From the NCBI GenBank assembly GCA_944472155.2, contig OX235272.1, positions 90,216,020 through 90,280,019 of the forward strand: a stretch of DNA of 64,000 bases. The letters are read 5' to 3'. The notes under the pieces are model-generated. The model searched no databases. It saw only the letters and a list, made by a program, of their open reading frames with translations, and had not been told where the DNA came from. The position numbers were made by a program, and so were the translations under genes. Of this stretch, positions 53,380-64,000 are shown piece by piece. Source of the stretch: Trichobilharzia szidati (taxonomy: Eukaryota; Platyhelminthes; Trematoda; Strigeidida; Schistosomatidae). Within the stretch, counting starts at the first letter, position 1, and every line of letters starts with the position of its first letter.

Positions 53380-55597
53380 AGTATAAAATGATATCATCAT
53401 TCTATTTCACAGGTTCTCATCAGCTAACTGCAAACTTCCTGAAATTACAATGGTTATAAATAATAATAACATTTCATACTTCAATGTTTGAAAGGTAACA
53501 GAGATGACATTATAAGATGAACGTATCCGGAATATAAGTATTACAATTTATAGTTTAAGTTACCATAAATTTATATACTATCAAACTATGAAAAAACAAA
53601 AAGGAAGGGGGGTGAGAGAAGACAGAAATCAAAAAAATCTAATGAACAAATCGTAGTAGATTCGCTGCCCTTTTTATGTTTAATATTTTGTAGGATTTGG
53701 AAATCTCGACAAAATGACCCGTATCCACAGGGTGGGTGAATGTTAAATTGCACTTTGTAAATATTTGCTTCCTTTTAAGCATAAGTTTCTCGGAATATGC
53801 TCTGAAAACCAGATAGAAGCCCTTCTTTCTGTCCTTCCAATGTACTTGCTGCCGCAGGTGCACGTAAATTTATAAATGCAGTTGGAGGTAACGTCATCAG
53901 AGTACTTATCCAGTTTCGATTGGCTTATAGAGCATGTAGTGCTGTATAGTGTCACCAGCTTGGCTGCAGGGAAGCATCTCTTTATTGCTCTTGTCATCCT
54001 CTTTTCAATCTTTTGCGATACTGTTTCTCCTTTGTATGGGAGGCAAACGAACACTTTCTTCTTTTCAACTGTTGGATACTTCTCTTTCTCATCTCTTTCT
54101 TTGCTGTACTTTAGGATAAATCCTTCTGGATACCCGTTTTCCTTGAGGCATTTTTCAACAAAGCTTAATTCTTCTTCTACCTTGTTAGGCGAACATAACT
54201 TCCTTGCCCTGTCATACAGTGTCCTTACTAATCCCCGCTTATAGCTCTAGGACAGAAGGTACTGTCCAGTCCAGGTTTCTTTTCTGTAGATGGACTTTTC
54301 AACCGTTCCATCGTTTCTTCTTTTTGCCTTAAGGTCCAGGAAATTGAACTCGTCGTTGTGTTGATCTTCCATGGTGAATTTAATGTTTGGGTGGATCTCA
54401 TTAAGGCAGTCAAATAGTAAGGATGCTTGGATCATGTCGTTACAAACAACAAACGTATCATCAACATATCGACAATAGTATATTGTTTCATTGATAGCAT
54501 CACTTAGTCGCGTCTGTTCGAGATAACCCATGAAGATGTCGGCTTGAATAGGTCCTAGAGATGAACCCATGGCGACTCCGTCAATTTGTCGGTAGAATTT
54601 GTTGTTGAATCGGAAGTGGATGTCTTTTGTGCAAAGAATTAGTAGGCGCCCCATCTCTGTCTCCGGTAATGGCAATAGATCTGTTTGTTTACAAATGATG
54701 TCTATTGTTTCCATCACTGGCACATTTGTAAATAAGGCAGTTACGTCGTATGACCATTAGTTTATTGGATATGTCAACATGGTCTTAAGAAAATTGGAAA
54801 GTATCATCCAAGCTATGATTTGCAAATTTCTGTTGAATTGGCTTCAGTGAATCAGCTAGCCATCAAGCTAGTTTGTGGCATGGTGAGTTTATCATCGATA
54901 GTATGGGTCTCAAGGGTACATTGGCTTCATGGATTTTTGGCAGACCGTACATAAACGGGAGGCATCCATCTTTTGACTTGAGTTCATTGTAAGTTTTGTT
55001 GTCAGTCAGTTTCTCGATGAGGAGTTCTCTTAAGCATTTATTTGCTTTATTTTCAATTGTCGTTGTTGCATCCTTCTTAGTTTTGTCCACCTGAAATTTT
55101 TCGGAGTCGTTAAGAATTGTCAACATTTCATGTACATAATCAGTTTTATCCATTATAACAACTCCAGAGTCTTTATCGGGTTTAAACATGACGATGTCAT
55201 CATTTTCACCTAGTCTCCTTAGCGCCATTCAATGCTCCTCAGTGAGCATTTTCTGTTTTTCGGATGGTGATGTGTGGTATTGGTTGGCTATATCAACCAG
55301 TTTGGAGTTTAGCCATCCTCTTTTGTCTTAATCCACAGGTTGCAGGTCAGCAAGTTGATGGTGTAAGTATTGAAACTGCGTTTCTGTATCTATACGGCTT
55401 ATGTGCTTTTTGGGGACGTGAAACTTGAATCCCAAAGATAAGGCTTCTAATTCAATTTCGCTTAATTGTAAATTTGACAGATTGCACACGTAACGTTCAG
55501 GTGCTTCTGGGAAGTCTTAAGTTAACTTTCCCTTAACTAATGCTTTTGTCAGTTGATTTTCATATTCTTTTGCAGTTCTTGACAGTAATTCTTCGAA
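53380..55597 (-). pseudogene. PLE-F Penelope-like element, nearly full-length but broken
   Basis: Minus-strand segments in order: CNLSNLQLSEIELEALSLGF (N-terminal), MFKPDKDSGVVIMDKTDYVH, CLPFMYGLPKIHEANVPLRP, METIDIICKQTDLLPLPETE, QIDGVAMGSSLGPIQADIFM (motif B), YYCRYVDDTFVVCND (motif C, YVDD intact), FNFLDLKAKRRNDGT, then CIYKFTCTCGSKYIGRTERR (GIY-YIG) and FSEHIPRN. At least three frameshifts or stops break the ORF. It is the window's best view of the PLE N-terminal region missing at the gap. The 5' end stops at an (AAT)n tract. Confidence 0.88.
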
Positions 55598-55877
55598 TAA
55601 TAATAATAACAATAATAATAATAACAGATAACATTAGAAAAAATAACTTATTTCTTCTCTGAACTTCTCATCATTACTGTGAGGTATACTTATCTCAAGT
55701 GACACTTCATAACTATCAGCGTAGTGAAACATAAATGTGATTATGTATTTATAGCAGTTTATGCTTCTTTCAGTTATTGTCACCAACATCCTCAGTGATG
55801 AAATTACCATAATAAAATACCGACTGTCGTGTATAAGTGACATGAAGTTAGGGTGAAACTATCAGTAATGAGAAGTA
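55598..55877. other. (AAT)n tract and unassigned sequence
   Basis: aataataataataacaataa-type repeat up to about 55625, then nothing recognised. Confidence 0.5.
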
Positions 55878-55881
55878 AAAG

Positions 55882-56234
55882 TATGGTGAGAGCTACCTGC
55901 AAGCCAAATATTGTAGACAGCAATTTACGTCAATGTTTACGTCCCGAATCGGGGTCATGAGAAAAAACAATAACAAAGCTTAACCTTGAGGAACTCAACA
56001 ACCAATCACAGCAGACTTAACGTGTGCAAATACGATTCGCAGATATATGGCTTAACTTTCTGAGAAATGGTCACAAGCAGTCCAGAATACCCTTCAGCAG
56101 GAAAACAACCAATCAGAAGACGTTGCTTCTCTTCTAACAATAACGCTAATAATAATGTACATTAAAACCTATAAATATCTGTTGATTTTCTCAATAAATG
56201 ATCTGTTGCCTTGCCCTTGTCTTCTGTCATTACA
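55882..56234. mobile_element. Solo LTR, family LTR-1 (second subfamily)
   Basis: 353-bp unit with TATGGTGAGAG start (TG changed to TA) and ATTACA end, flanked by a perfect 4-bp duplication aaag (55878-55881 and 56235-56238). Contains AATAAA near the end. It is closest to the copy at 6289. Confidence 0.85.
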
Positions 56235-56453
56235 AAAGTATCATTCCCCTTAAGATTTCCAAATTAATCCGCTGGGAAATATTTGAATTCAAAGGATGAC
56301 AGACTCCATGTTCATTATGTATATTAAGCGATATCTTTTGACCACAGATAGATGAAAAGCTGTTATGCCAATTTCTAAACTTCATGATTATGTCATCAAA
56401 TTTCTTTCTGAGTAACCACGAGAATGGTCTTTCGAACACCCTTATCATAAAAT

Positions 56454-56875
56454 TTTTACGAGTTGATCACGGACTGATATCAGTTAGAGAACCATTGAAA
56501 ACCAGGGAGTACTGGACAGCTGCTGTTTCATCCTAGTTTGGGAATCATCGGCAGTACGCACCCACTGGGATTCGAACCCAGGACCTTCCGGTTACAAGGC
56601 AAGCTCGTATACCATTCAGCCACTAGGACCCGATTCAATGGCTCATGAATTTTAACTTCTACCAATTCGTGACTTTAGCGCGACCCCAACTATTGTCGTT
56701 GGTGGGACATCCATCCACATACGAGCTTGCCTTGTAACCGGAAGGTCCTGGGTTCGAATCCCAGTGGGTGCGTACTGCCGATGATTCCCAAACTAGGATG
56801 AAACAGCAGCTGTCCAGTACTCCCTGGTTTTCAATGGTTCTCTAACTGATATCAGTCCGTGATCAACTCGTAAAA
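56454..56875. repeat. Perfect SINE-1 inverted pair
   Basis: Arms 56454-56610 and 56719-56875 are exact reverse complements as far as I can read (157 bp each), with a 108-bp centre. Each arm carries the SINE-1 B-box gggttcgaatccc, a hammerhead-like region CCGATGA...GGATGAAA (first box mutated from CTGATGA) and the family 3' part. Both arms share the same mutations, so one was copied from the other. Confidence 0.9.
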
Positions 56876-56889
56876 CATAACTAATCCTT

Positions 56890-58045
56890 ACAAACCAAAC
56901 TATAGAAAATCATACAAATCTCATTTTATTGCCGGTATACAGATGGTACATTCATTGTCTGTGAAAGCAATTTGAATAAGAACGAAATAATACGTCATTT
57001 CAGTGTAGCACATTCAGGAATCAGGTTCACTTGTGAAGCAGAATCCCAAAGTAAGATTGCCTCTCTAGACATCCTACTGACAAGAAGACCAGACGATAGT
57101 ATGAAAAGGAATTTGCATTAGAAAAGTACTTAAACCGGTCAATATACACATTTTCACAGCTTTGCTCCTCTTCACTGTAAAACAAATTTTGTAAAAACCC
57201 TCAGCTATAAAGTCAGAGCTATTTCTTCAGAAGATACGATAGAAGACAAACTTAAAGTTGTATACGACACGGTAACTGAAAACAGCTACCCTGAAAAGTT
57301 CATCACAAATTACATGGCCAAGAAAGTAGAAACAAATTCTTCTGTATCTATTAAGAAGAAGCCTCTCCATATATATGACTACAATTTGAAGGTGAAATAC
57401 CAAATAATAACCAACACGTCGAGAAAATTGATTCAAAGAACGTTTATTACCGGTAAGGTTGAGCTGATATTTCCCACACAACCAATTTTGACTCCTCAAG
57501 TGAAAGACGAAGTAACTAGGCTATCTCCTTCTTCGTGTATCTATCAATTCAACTGCAACCGCGAGGCCAGTTATACTGACTGTTGCCATCGGAACATATA
57601 TTTTCTTACCCGTGTGGCGTAATAAAGTGATACTGAAAACCATCAGCTGTTTATATATTCAGTCATCTCGTCCAAACAGACCATAAAGCTTTGAAGAATC
57701 TTTTTCTGTCATCTACTGGATATCGAATAAATTACCAAAACCATCCAGGTGTTGAATACTCCAAACAGAAGACGTCATCGCAGTTCGCTTGAAACACCAG
57801 AAACTCTATGCAAAAGAAACATATCCAGACACTGTTGTTACCCTGGCCTGCTGTCAAACCTATAAATTCATAAATTCTTTGTTACTTTCCTCAATTTATC
57901 TGATACGCAATCAGTTTAGTGTCATATGAATGCATATTATCTCTCTCTCTCTCTTACTGATGCTTTTGAAATGTAATCACATGTCGAGACTACCTGATTC
58001 AATGTAATCTAAAACAGCATTCATGTTGTCAATAACAATAATTCT
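56890..58045 (+). pseudogene. PLE-C Penelope-like element, C-terminal part and UTR
   Basis: Plus-strand pieces: the CRYTDGTFIV-type remnant at 56930 (degraded YVDD motif), the LDILLTRRPDDSM-type motif D near 57068, and SSCIYQFNCNREASYTDCCH (degraded GIY-YIG: YTDCC in place of YIGRT). The LCKRNISRHCCYPGL-like C-terminus and a UTR follow to 58045. Catalytic residues are lost in both enzymes. Confidence 0.75.
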
Positions 58046-58335
58046 TTAATTGGTAGGAGGATTTCATCATGAGCTAACATCGGTTAGAGAACCATTGGAG
58101 AACCTGGGAGTACTGGATAGATGTTTCGTCCTAGTTTGGGACTCTTCATCAGTACGCACCCACTAGGGTTCGAAGCGAACTTGTAGAACATTAAGCCACT
58201 TGGATCAGATCCAATGGCCAGCCGATGAATTTCAGCTTCTGCTAACCCCGGTCTCTAGCTGTTGTCAGCTCATAATGAAATCCTCCAACCAATCAAACAA
58301 ACAAAAATCCCTACAAAAGTAATACTTGAAAATTC
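58046..58335. repeat. SINE-1 insertion (minus unit plus short plus-strand end) in PLE-C tail
   Basis: The minus unit 58046-58260 has TGATGAAGAGTCCC...GGACGAAA on the minus strand and a partial head (B-box lost by deletion). A plus-strand 3' terminus gctcataatgaaatcctcc follows. The PLE-C tail resumes at 58336. Confidence 0.7.
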
Positions 58336-58440
58336 TCTAATTATTATGGTCATATAAATGTAGAATCTGATGACGAATTTATCGAGGGGAGAATATTATT
58401 TGTTCATTAATCAGTCTTTTAACTGATTCTATCAAATAGT
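58336..58440 (+). mobile_element. PLE-C tail, continued
   Basis: The sequence attattatggtcatataaat and tgacgaatttatcga match the uninterrupted copy at 13395-13500 in reverse complement. Confidence 0.6.
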
Positions 58441-58802
58441 TTGACGGGACGGACTAGCTTTAGATCTCTGCTCACCAGGCATCCACATCAACTGGAATGC
58501 CATTAAGGACCATTCACTACCAAACATCTGGTTTTTTCTCTCTTAATCTGCTGATCTGCAGCATTCTGTTTGCATGCTCTTCAAACAAAAAGCAACCTAC
58601 TGTAACATTAGGAAGTTTTGAACTCTATTTGGTCTTTGTCGTAAGCCCACATCATTGAAAGGTCTCAAGTAAGTAACATACAACCACATAACATCTTCTG
58701 GCTTGTTCATTGTTTTCCCCCACAGCGATGGTGGCGAAAGCAATTCACGTGAATATATACATAAGAAATAATACTTCTCAAGTTCAGCATAGTAGTATAT
58801 TA
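58441..58802. other. Unassigned stretch
   Basis: Nothing recognised. Confidence 0.35.
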
Positions 58803-59460
58803 TTATTTATTATTGTTTCCTTTAATTCTTAGAGGAACATAGGTCTTCAGTCGTGCGTCTCCATTGCGTTCGGTTCTCTGCTAGAGTCTTTACCTGGCTC
58901 CAAGTCTGCCCACACGTTTTCATCTCCTCTTCACATAACCTACTCCAAGTCACCCTTGCACTGACGACCAACTCGACGCTTCCCTTTCGGGTTCCACTCG
59001 AGCGATGGCCTGTCTAATGATGTCACTTGATGGTTTCCTCAGAGTATGACCAATCCATCTCCATTTCTTCCTGCGTATTTGTTTCACAATCGGTTCCTGC
59101 TGGGTTGGCTCGCTCCCAAAGATCTCTGTTGCTGATCTTTTCTGGCCGGCCATCTGATCTTGAGTATTGAGCGAAGACAACTGTTAATGGAGGTCTGTAG
59201 TTTGTGTGAGATGCTCTTTATGACGCGCAGTGCAAGTCTCTGATCCGTATAGCAAGTAGCACTGACTGACTTCACATTGGAGTTGAAAATCCGGATCTTA
59301 TTTTTGATGCTGAGTGTTGTTCACCTCCACACAGACTTGAGAGTAATGAAAGCTTGTCTTGCTTTTCCGATTCTTGCTTTGATATGCTGATCAGTTCAGT
59401 CCTCCTGTAGTTGAAACGATGCTTCCCAGGTAGGTAGGTAAAAGAGGTTGCTTCTTTGGA
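58803..59460 (-). mobile_element. RTE-B copy, 5' truncated
   Basis: Minus-strand frames encode [40 protein letters not shown] and RKPSSDIIRQAIARVEPE. The tail tattatttattattg lies at 58803-58818. It closely matches the copies at 42000-42620 and 48560-49175. Confidence 0.85.
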
Positions 59461-59801
59461 ATTTCAGTTATTGTATTTAACTCACTCTAAGCCAATATAA
59501 CCATTTATCATCTTTAGGTCAGTATCTTGGCAATTTATCCTTATTTTTTTCCCGTAATAAATTTTATGCATAATTAATTAATTTATCCTCTCTCTCGCCA
59601 GCAGAAAGTATTGATTAAAACAGCTCATCAGTTCTTATCTCATATCATAAAAATGTATACTGGTTATTTATTTATTTTTGTCTGAATGGATATCAGTTAC
59701 TGCGAATTATCATTACTGACCAGTAACACAACATTTGTCAATATAAAATTCATCGATTTGTGCAGCTGAACAACTATTTTATTTATCTTTGTAGGGATTT
59801 C
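59461..59801. other. Unassigned stretch
   Basis: AT-rich; nothing recognised. Confidence 0.35.
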
Positions 59802-60785
59802 GAAAACAGAAAGATTGAGCGAAGAAATATTTACTTTTCAATTAGATCCGCATCTCATTCTGGCTCCACTCTAACATATATCCATGTCATTTTTATTACA
59901 ATACACAACAATTTACCAAACAAATGGCGAACTGATATGCTTGTTAACAATAATTAGTCAGTGTCAAAATGTCAATGGGTTGATAATAAACGAAGAAAAT
60001 CAATACACATTTAAAAAGTAGAAATGGATAGAATAAATTAATTTTACAAGGATAACACGTAACTAGAGATGAAGTGGTCAAAATAAATATAAATAAAATA
60101 AAATAATTTGGACAATTATAATTTTTATAGTTTTATTTCCAAACATCATCCAGCATGGTTAAGTAAGGGAGGACAAACAAGATCTATTCCTAGTTCTATT
60201 TTAGCACACCTTGTTGATACTGAGCATAAGGTTGATGTGAATACTGCATTTAAAATTATTTATCGCATTCCGACTAATCTCAATTTTGCTCTGCGAGTTC
60301 GTCTTCTACAGACAGCTGAAGCAATAGGAATCCACCTGAAGAAGCCAAACTTGTGTGTTCAGAAGAAATTTGTACAGCCACTTTCCTTACCGTGGCCATC
60401 TCTAGAAGAATGCATAAACAGGACTACGTAGCCCCCCTCCCCCTAAACTTTAAAAAAAAACTATAAAACTTATAATTGTCCAAATTATTTTATTTATATT
60501 TATTTTGACCACTTCATCTTTAATTACGTGTTATCCTTGTAAAATTAATTTATTCTATCCATTTCTACCTTTTAAATGTGTATTGATTTTCTTCGTTAAT
60601 TATCAACCCATTGACATTTTGACACTGACTAATTATTGTTAACAAACATATCAGTGCCACTTGATTTGGTAAATTGTTGTATATTGTTAAATAAAAATGC
60701 TATGGATATATATTAGAGTAGAGCCAGAGTGAGATGAGGATCTAATTGAAAAGTAAATATTTCTTCGCTCAATCTTCCTGTTTTC
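59802..60785. repeat. Inverted repeat enclosing a PLE-C 3' end
   Basis: The arms 59802-60135 and 60456-60785 are reverse complements with few differences (for example ttgagcgaagaaatatttac in both). They flank a 320-bp PLE-C C-terminal fragment. Penelope elements are known for terminal repeats in unusual, sometimes inverted, orientation, which fits. Confidence 0.8.
60136..60431 (+). pseudogene. PLE-C nuclease C-terminal fragment
   Basis: The open frame (starting at 60108 within the left arm) encodes KHHPAWLSKGGQTRSIPSSI, LAHLVDTEHKVDVNTAFKII, YRIPTNLNFALRVRLLQTAE and LCVQKKFVQPLSLPWP. This is the part after the YIGRT motif in PLE GIY-YIG nucleases, with the conserved CVQKK...LSLPWP terminus. 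The frame is clean but lacks all catalytic motifs. Confidence 0.85.
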
Positions 60786-60805
60786 TAAATGTCTAAATGG
60801 GGATT

Positions 60806-61245
60806 TTTTGTAGGGATTTGATTAGTTTCAAGTTCAATCACGCATAGATATCAGTTAGAAGACCATTGAAAACCAACAGGGAGTACTGAACAGTTGTTTC
60901 GTCCTTCCTGTTTAGGACTCTTAAAAGGTATTCACCCACCTTGATCACAATGCAGGACTTTCCTGTTACAAGGCAGCTGTTAGACTGTTCAGACTTGGGA
61001 AGTGATCCAATGGTCAACCACTTCCAACTTTTACCAATTCCTGATTTTAGCTCGACCACTAGTCAATGTCTTCAGTGAGCTTGCTTTATTTGTGACCAGA
61101 AGGTCATACGTTCAAAATGCTGTGGGTGCGTACTCCTGAAGAGTCCCGAGCTAAGACGAAACAGCTATCCAGTACTCTCTGTCATTTTTCAAAGGTTCTC
61201 TAACTGGCATCAATCTGTGATTAAATCTGAAACTGTTTTGTTTAT
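60806..61245. repeat. SINE-1 inverted pair
   Basis: Minus unit 60806-61065 and plus unit 61066-61245. The plus unit has CTGAAGA (61136-61142), helix II GTCC/AGAC (61143-61146 with 61154-61157), GAAA (61158-61161), helix III ACAGCTAT and helix I GTAC pairing with GTAC of ccagtac. It is among the better hammerhead matches of the family, though helix II has one mismatch. The tRNA-like head is decayed. Confidence 0.7.
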
Positions 61246-61331
61246 TGTTCAATAAAGGTGGATACAAGTCCTTCAGTATCAATACGCGCCGAAGGTTAAA
61301 TATTTGTTTTACGTATGAAGTGATGATACAG

Positions 61332-61576
61332 TGTAACAGTAGAAGACGGAAGACTTGATAAGGAATGTTTATTTGCAATTTGGTATCTCTGTATAGCTAA
61401 ATTGTGTACACCTTATCTTCAACGCACCATTGGCACAGATCTTCCGTGTTGTCCTACTTCTGGTCTTCATATTGTGTTCCTTTCACATTTTCCGTGTATC
61501 TCTGCAACGCTGTATCATTAGCTGACGACCATCTCTTTTTATATATGCACTACCGATAAATCTTATCGGTAGCACA
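61332..61576 (-). mobile_element. Solo LTR-like unit, family LTR-2
   Basis: On the minus strand it starts TGTGCTACCGATAAG and ends TCTACTGTTACA, with a TATA-like catatataaaaagag and an aataaa before the end. Homologous to 41264-41548. No clear target duplication. Confidence 0.6.
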
Positions 61577-61834
61577 CTCCACAGCAGGAGTAGGTTTGTC
61601 GGCTAAACAACTTGTATGCATAGCGCTTGCCTTCTGCAATGGAAATTACTTATCTACCTAGGAGACTGTGTGTACTACTCCACATAATAATAATTTTCAG
61701 AATAATCCTTCAGAATATTGGTCGTCTGTAGGAAAAATCTTTCTCCAACTTCAGGATTCCATTATTCTTAAGACTCTGAGGCGTACCAGAGCAAAAGCCA
61801 CTTTTATTTACAGTGTAATGTAATTATTATTATT
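61577..61834. other. Unassigned stretch
   Basis: No supported feature between LTR-2 and the next SINE pair. Confidence 0.35.
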
Positions 61835-62376
61835 TTCAAGTGTTGGTTTGTAGGGATTTGATTGGTTACAGGATTTCATCATGAGCTGACATTAGTTAGA
61901 GAACCATTGGAGAACCTGTGGGTAATGGACTGCTGTTTCGTCATAGTTTGGGACTCTTCAGCAGTACGCACCCACTGGGATTCGAACCCAGGACCTTCTG
62001 GTTTACAAGGCGAGCTGGTATACCATTAAGCCACTGGGACCCGATTTAATGGCCCATGAATTCTGACTTCTGCCAATTCACGACATAGCGTGACCCCTAG
62101 CCAATATCTTCGGCGAGTATTTGTCCTCACACCCGACCTGCTAGGGGTCAGGCTATGTTGTGAATTGGCAGAAGTTAGAATTCATAGGCCATTGGATCGG
62201 GTCCCAGTGGCTTAATGGTATACGAGCTCGCCTTGTAACCGGGAGGTCGTGGGTTCGAATCCCGGTGGGTGCGTACTCCCGAAGAGTCCCAAACTAGACT
62301 GACGAAACAGCTGTCCAGTACTCCCAGGTTTTCCAATGGTTCTCTAACCAATGTCAGCTCATGATGAAATCCTTTC
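61835..62376. repeat. SINE-1 inverted pair, near full length
   Basis: Minus unit 61835-62142 and plus unit 62143-62376, joined at their tRNA-proximal ends. The minus unit has CTGAAGA-GTCC-CAAACTA-TGAC-GAAA with helix I GTACTG facing CATTAC. The plus unit has CCGAAGA-GTCC and GACGAAA. Both have A-box (agtggcttaatggt) and B-box (gggttcgaatccc) sequences. The arms differ at many sites, so they are older than, or separate in origin from, the perfect pair at 56454. Confidence 0.8.
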
Positions 62377-62727
62377 TTTTTGAGTGTATTCTGACACCTG
62401 AATCGAAGATACTTACACTTTACGTTTTCATTGTGTGACTTTAGCACATTCGACTATGTGAGCAGTTGTGATATTATATGGATATCATTTGAATTTCAGT
62501 TTTATTTTCAACGACCTGATCGGATGTCGTAGTTGACAGTATAGGACATGTCTGTAAATCATCTAAAAGACAAGGATTATGAGTGAAATAGTCACGCGAA
62601 TATAATTATTCTATTGTATCTGAATAGCCTAGAAACAGGGTCAAGTGATTTAGTTTTATTCCGTTGGATCTTGTCAGCTGCATACAACCATGAACAACTA
62701 AATATCTATTTACAAAATACCTAAATA
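62377..62727. other. Unassigned stretch
   Basis: Nothing recognised. Confidence 0.35.
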
Positions 62728-62731
62728 CTGT

Positions 62732-63067
62732 TGTGGTGAGAGCTGTCTACTAGCCAAATTGTTAGACAGTAATTTATGTCAATGTTTACGTTCTCAAGAT
62801 TTGTCGTGAGAAAATATGAACAAAGATTGATTCAAAACCGACCATAGCAGACTTTGCGTAGGCGGATGCAGTTAACATATAGAGGATTTGACATTCAAGA
62901 AACAGCCACAAAGAGATGAAAGATTAACTTTGAGTGAGAAACAACCAATCAGAAGACTGCGTTTGTTTGCTTAACTAAACTATAATAATGTACATGAAAA
63001 TATTTAAATATTCTTTGATTTCCTTAATAAACGATCTGCTGCCTGGCCCTTGTCTTCTGTTGTTACA
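62732..63067. mobile_element. Solo LTR, family LTR-1
   Basis: 336-bp unit TGTGGTGAGAG...TTGTTACA with a perfect 4-bp duplication ctgt (62728-62731 and 63068-63071). AATAAA lies near the 3' end. Very similar to the copy at 1466. Confidence 0.88.
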
Positions 63068-63071
63068 CTGT

Positions 63072-63575
63072 AACTGATTATAAAGGTGATGGGTATTAAT
63101 ATCACTTGATCAAGTAGCGTACTGGAAAGGAATAAAAGCTGTTGTTAATTAAGCTTGTTAGTATGGATAGAAGTAAATGGGAAATATTCTGCAATTATGA
63201 ACGAATCGTATAAACTGAATTGAGGCGTAAAACCAAAAATACACTTATGCAAGGGTCAGATAATTCAACTGAACAAAGACCTCAAAGGGTCTAGTCAAGA
63301 GTATAGACAAAGCCAAATTAGGACATAAAATTACATTGACAAGACAAAATAACATCGCAATAACAAAATTAACGAAAAGAATAACGGCTGAATAGCCTAA
63401 AGGACTAATATCAGTAAAAAGTTTGAGCATTGTGGATCAGATCAAATAAAGTATAATTATATTTCAACAGTTTACACACAATGATAAGTTTTGTTATTGG
63501 TAATATTTCGAGCAAAATTACTGCCCGTGTTCACACCACTGTTGGAATTGTTTTGTTCACACATTTATGATTTGC
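63072..63575. other. Unassigned AT-rich stretch
   Basis: Nothing recognised. Confidence 0.35.
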
Positions 63576-63576
63576 A

Positions 63577-63578
<2 letters not shown>

Positions 63579-63618
<40 letters not shown>
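63579..63618. repeat. (TA)n microsatellite
   Basis: Pure TA dinucleotide tract just upstream of the second DR1 copy. The first copy also has a TA-rich run in the same position. Confidence 0.95.
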
Positions 63619-63621
<3 letters not shown>

Positions 63622-63629
63622 ACAGTATT

Positions 63630-64000
63630 ATTCACCAGCTGAACAAATGGTGACTCACTGAACCTTCTCAAAAACTTCAATGTTCTAGGTAGTATAAAAT
63701 ATGGTTTTCTATGAGTAGCAAAAAGAGAACGAAAACATAGTTTTCCAGAGTACAGCATAACCTCAAAGCTATTAAACAGAAAGGGTGTAAATTACTCTCT
63801 ACCAAAGACACAAATTCTCTATTCAACAAAGCAAATAAAGAATTATATTGAGGAAATCAATAAAAAAAATTTTACAGTACAAAGAATGAGTTTAAAATAA
63901 ACTTAGACAAAGATGTACATCAAAACATTGATTACAAATGACGACTGTTTTCATCATTATGAGGAATTCACATTGAATAGCGTGTATGACTTTGTGGTGT
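63630..64000. repeat. Dispersed repeat DR1 (copy 2)
   Basis: Same orientation and closely similar to 3305-3668, running off the window edge. A minus-strand frame (63758-63531) reads SGKLCFRSLFATHRKPYFIL and FVQLVNNT before entering the TA tract. Not recognised as a known protein. Confidence 0.8.

Noticed and set aside
53639..54054. Independent small genes encoding GIY-YIG proteins
   Set aside because: They are frameshifted pieces of one PLE-F copy.
1..64000. Bacterial-style operons, ribosome binding sites or defence systems
   Set aside because: Spliced gene structure, SINEs, LINEs and PLEs show a metazoan genome; no prokaryotic gene is present.

Overview
The window looks like an AT-rich, repeat-dense piece of a blood-fluke (Schistosoma) nuclear genome. 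This is inferred from the combination of RTE-type and CR1-type non-LTR retrotransposons, several Penelope-like element (PLE) families with GIY-YIG endonuclease ends, and tRNA-derived SINEs that carry hammerhead-ribozyme signatures of the schistosome Sm-alpha kind. The species cannot be fixed from the sequence alone. A run of 499 N (23470-23968) is an assembly gap.

Only one host gene is recognisable: the 3' part of a Rab GDP-dissociation inhibitor (GDI) on the plus strand. It has four exons (28330-28674, 31714-31816, 31862-32061, 36407-36541) that join in frame and encode about 260 C-terminal residues. The first ~180 residues are not found. Two of its introns are filled with mobile elements and one is only 45 bp. 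A likely poly(A) region lies near 37197-37230.

Nearly everything else is transposon-derived. Labels used here: RTE-A (ORF at 43692-45617 plus four fragments and one scrap), RTE-B (about ten 3' fragments with (AAT)n tails), CR1/SR1-like (9462-12882), PLE-C, PLE-D and PLE-F (three Penelope families), SINE-1/2/3 (tRNA-like), LTR-1 and LTR-2 (solo LTRs), and two inverted-repeat (foldback) elements. Several insertions keep target-site duplications (TSDs): 12-15 bp for RTE-A and RTE-B, 4 bp for solo LTR-1. Nesting gives relative ages, for example a foldback element and a solo LTR inside one RTE-B copy at 480-2275.

Layout: 0-8 kb nested RTE-B, solo LTRs, SINE-3, PLE-C and a foldback element; 8-13 kb SINEs and tandem CR1 copies; 13-19 kb PLE-C, PLE-D and RTE-B fragments; 21.7-24 kb a PLE with a long open frame and the gap; 25.5-27.8 kb RTE-A; 28.3-37.2 kb GDI; 37-51 kb RTE-A, RTE-B, PLE-D and a solo LTR-2; 51-64 kb SINE-1 inverted pairs, two PLEs, solo LTRs and a dispersed repeat shared with 3.3-3.7 kb.

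The most interesting theme is ribozyme-bearing retroelements. SINE-3 has an intact hammerhead core in one copy. SINE-1 has the same architecture and repeatedly occurs as head-to-head inverted pairs, one of which is a perfect 157-bp inverted repeat.
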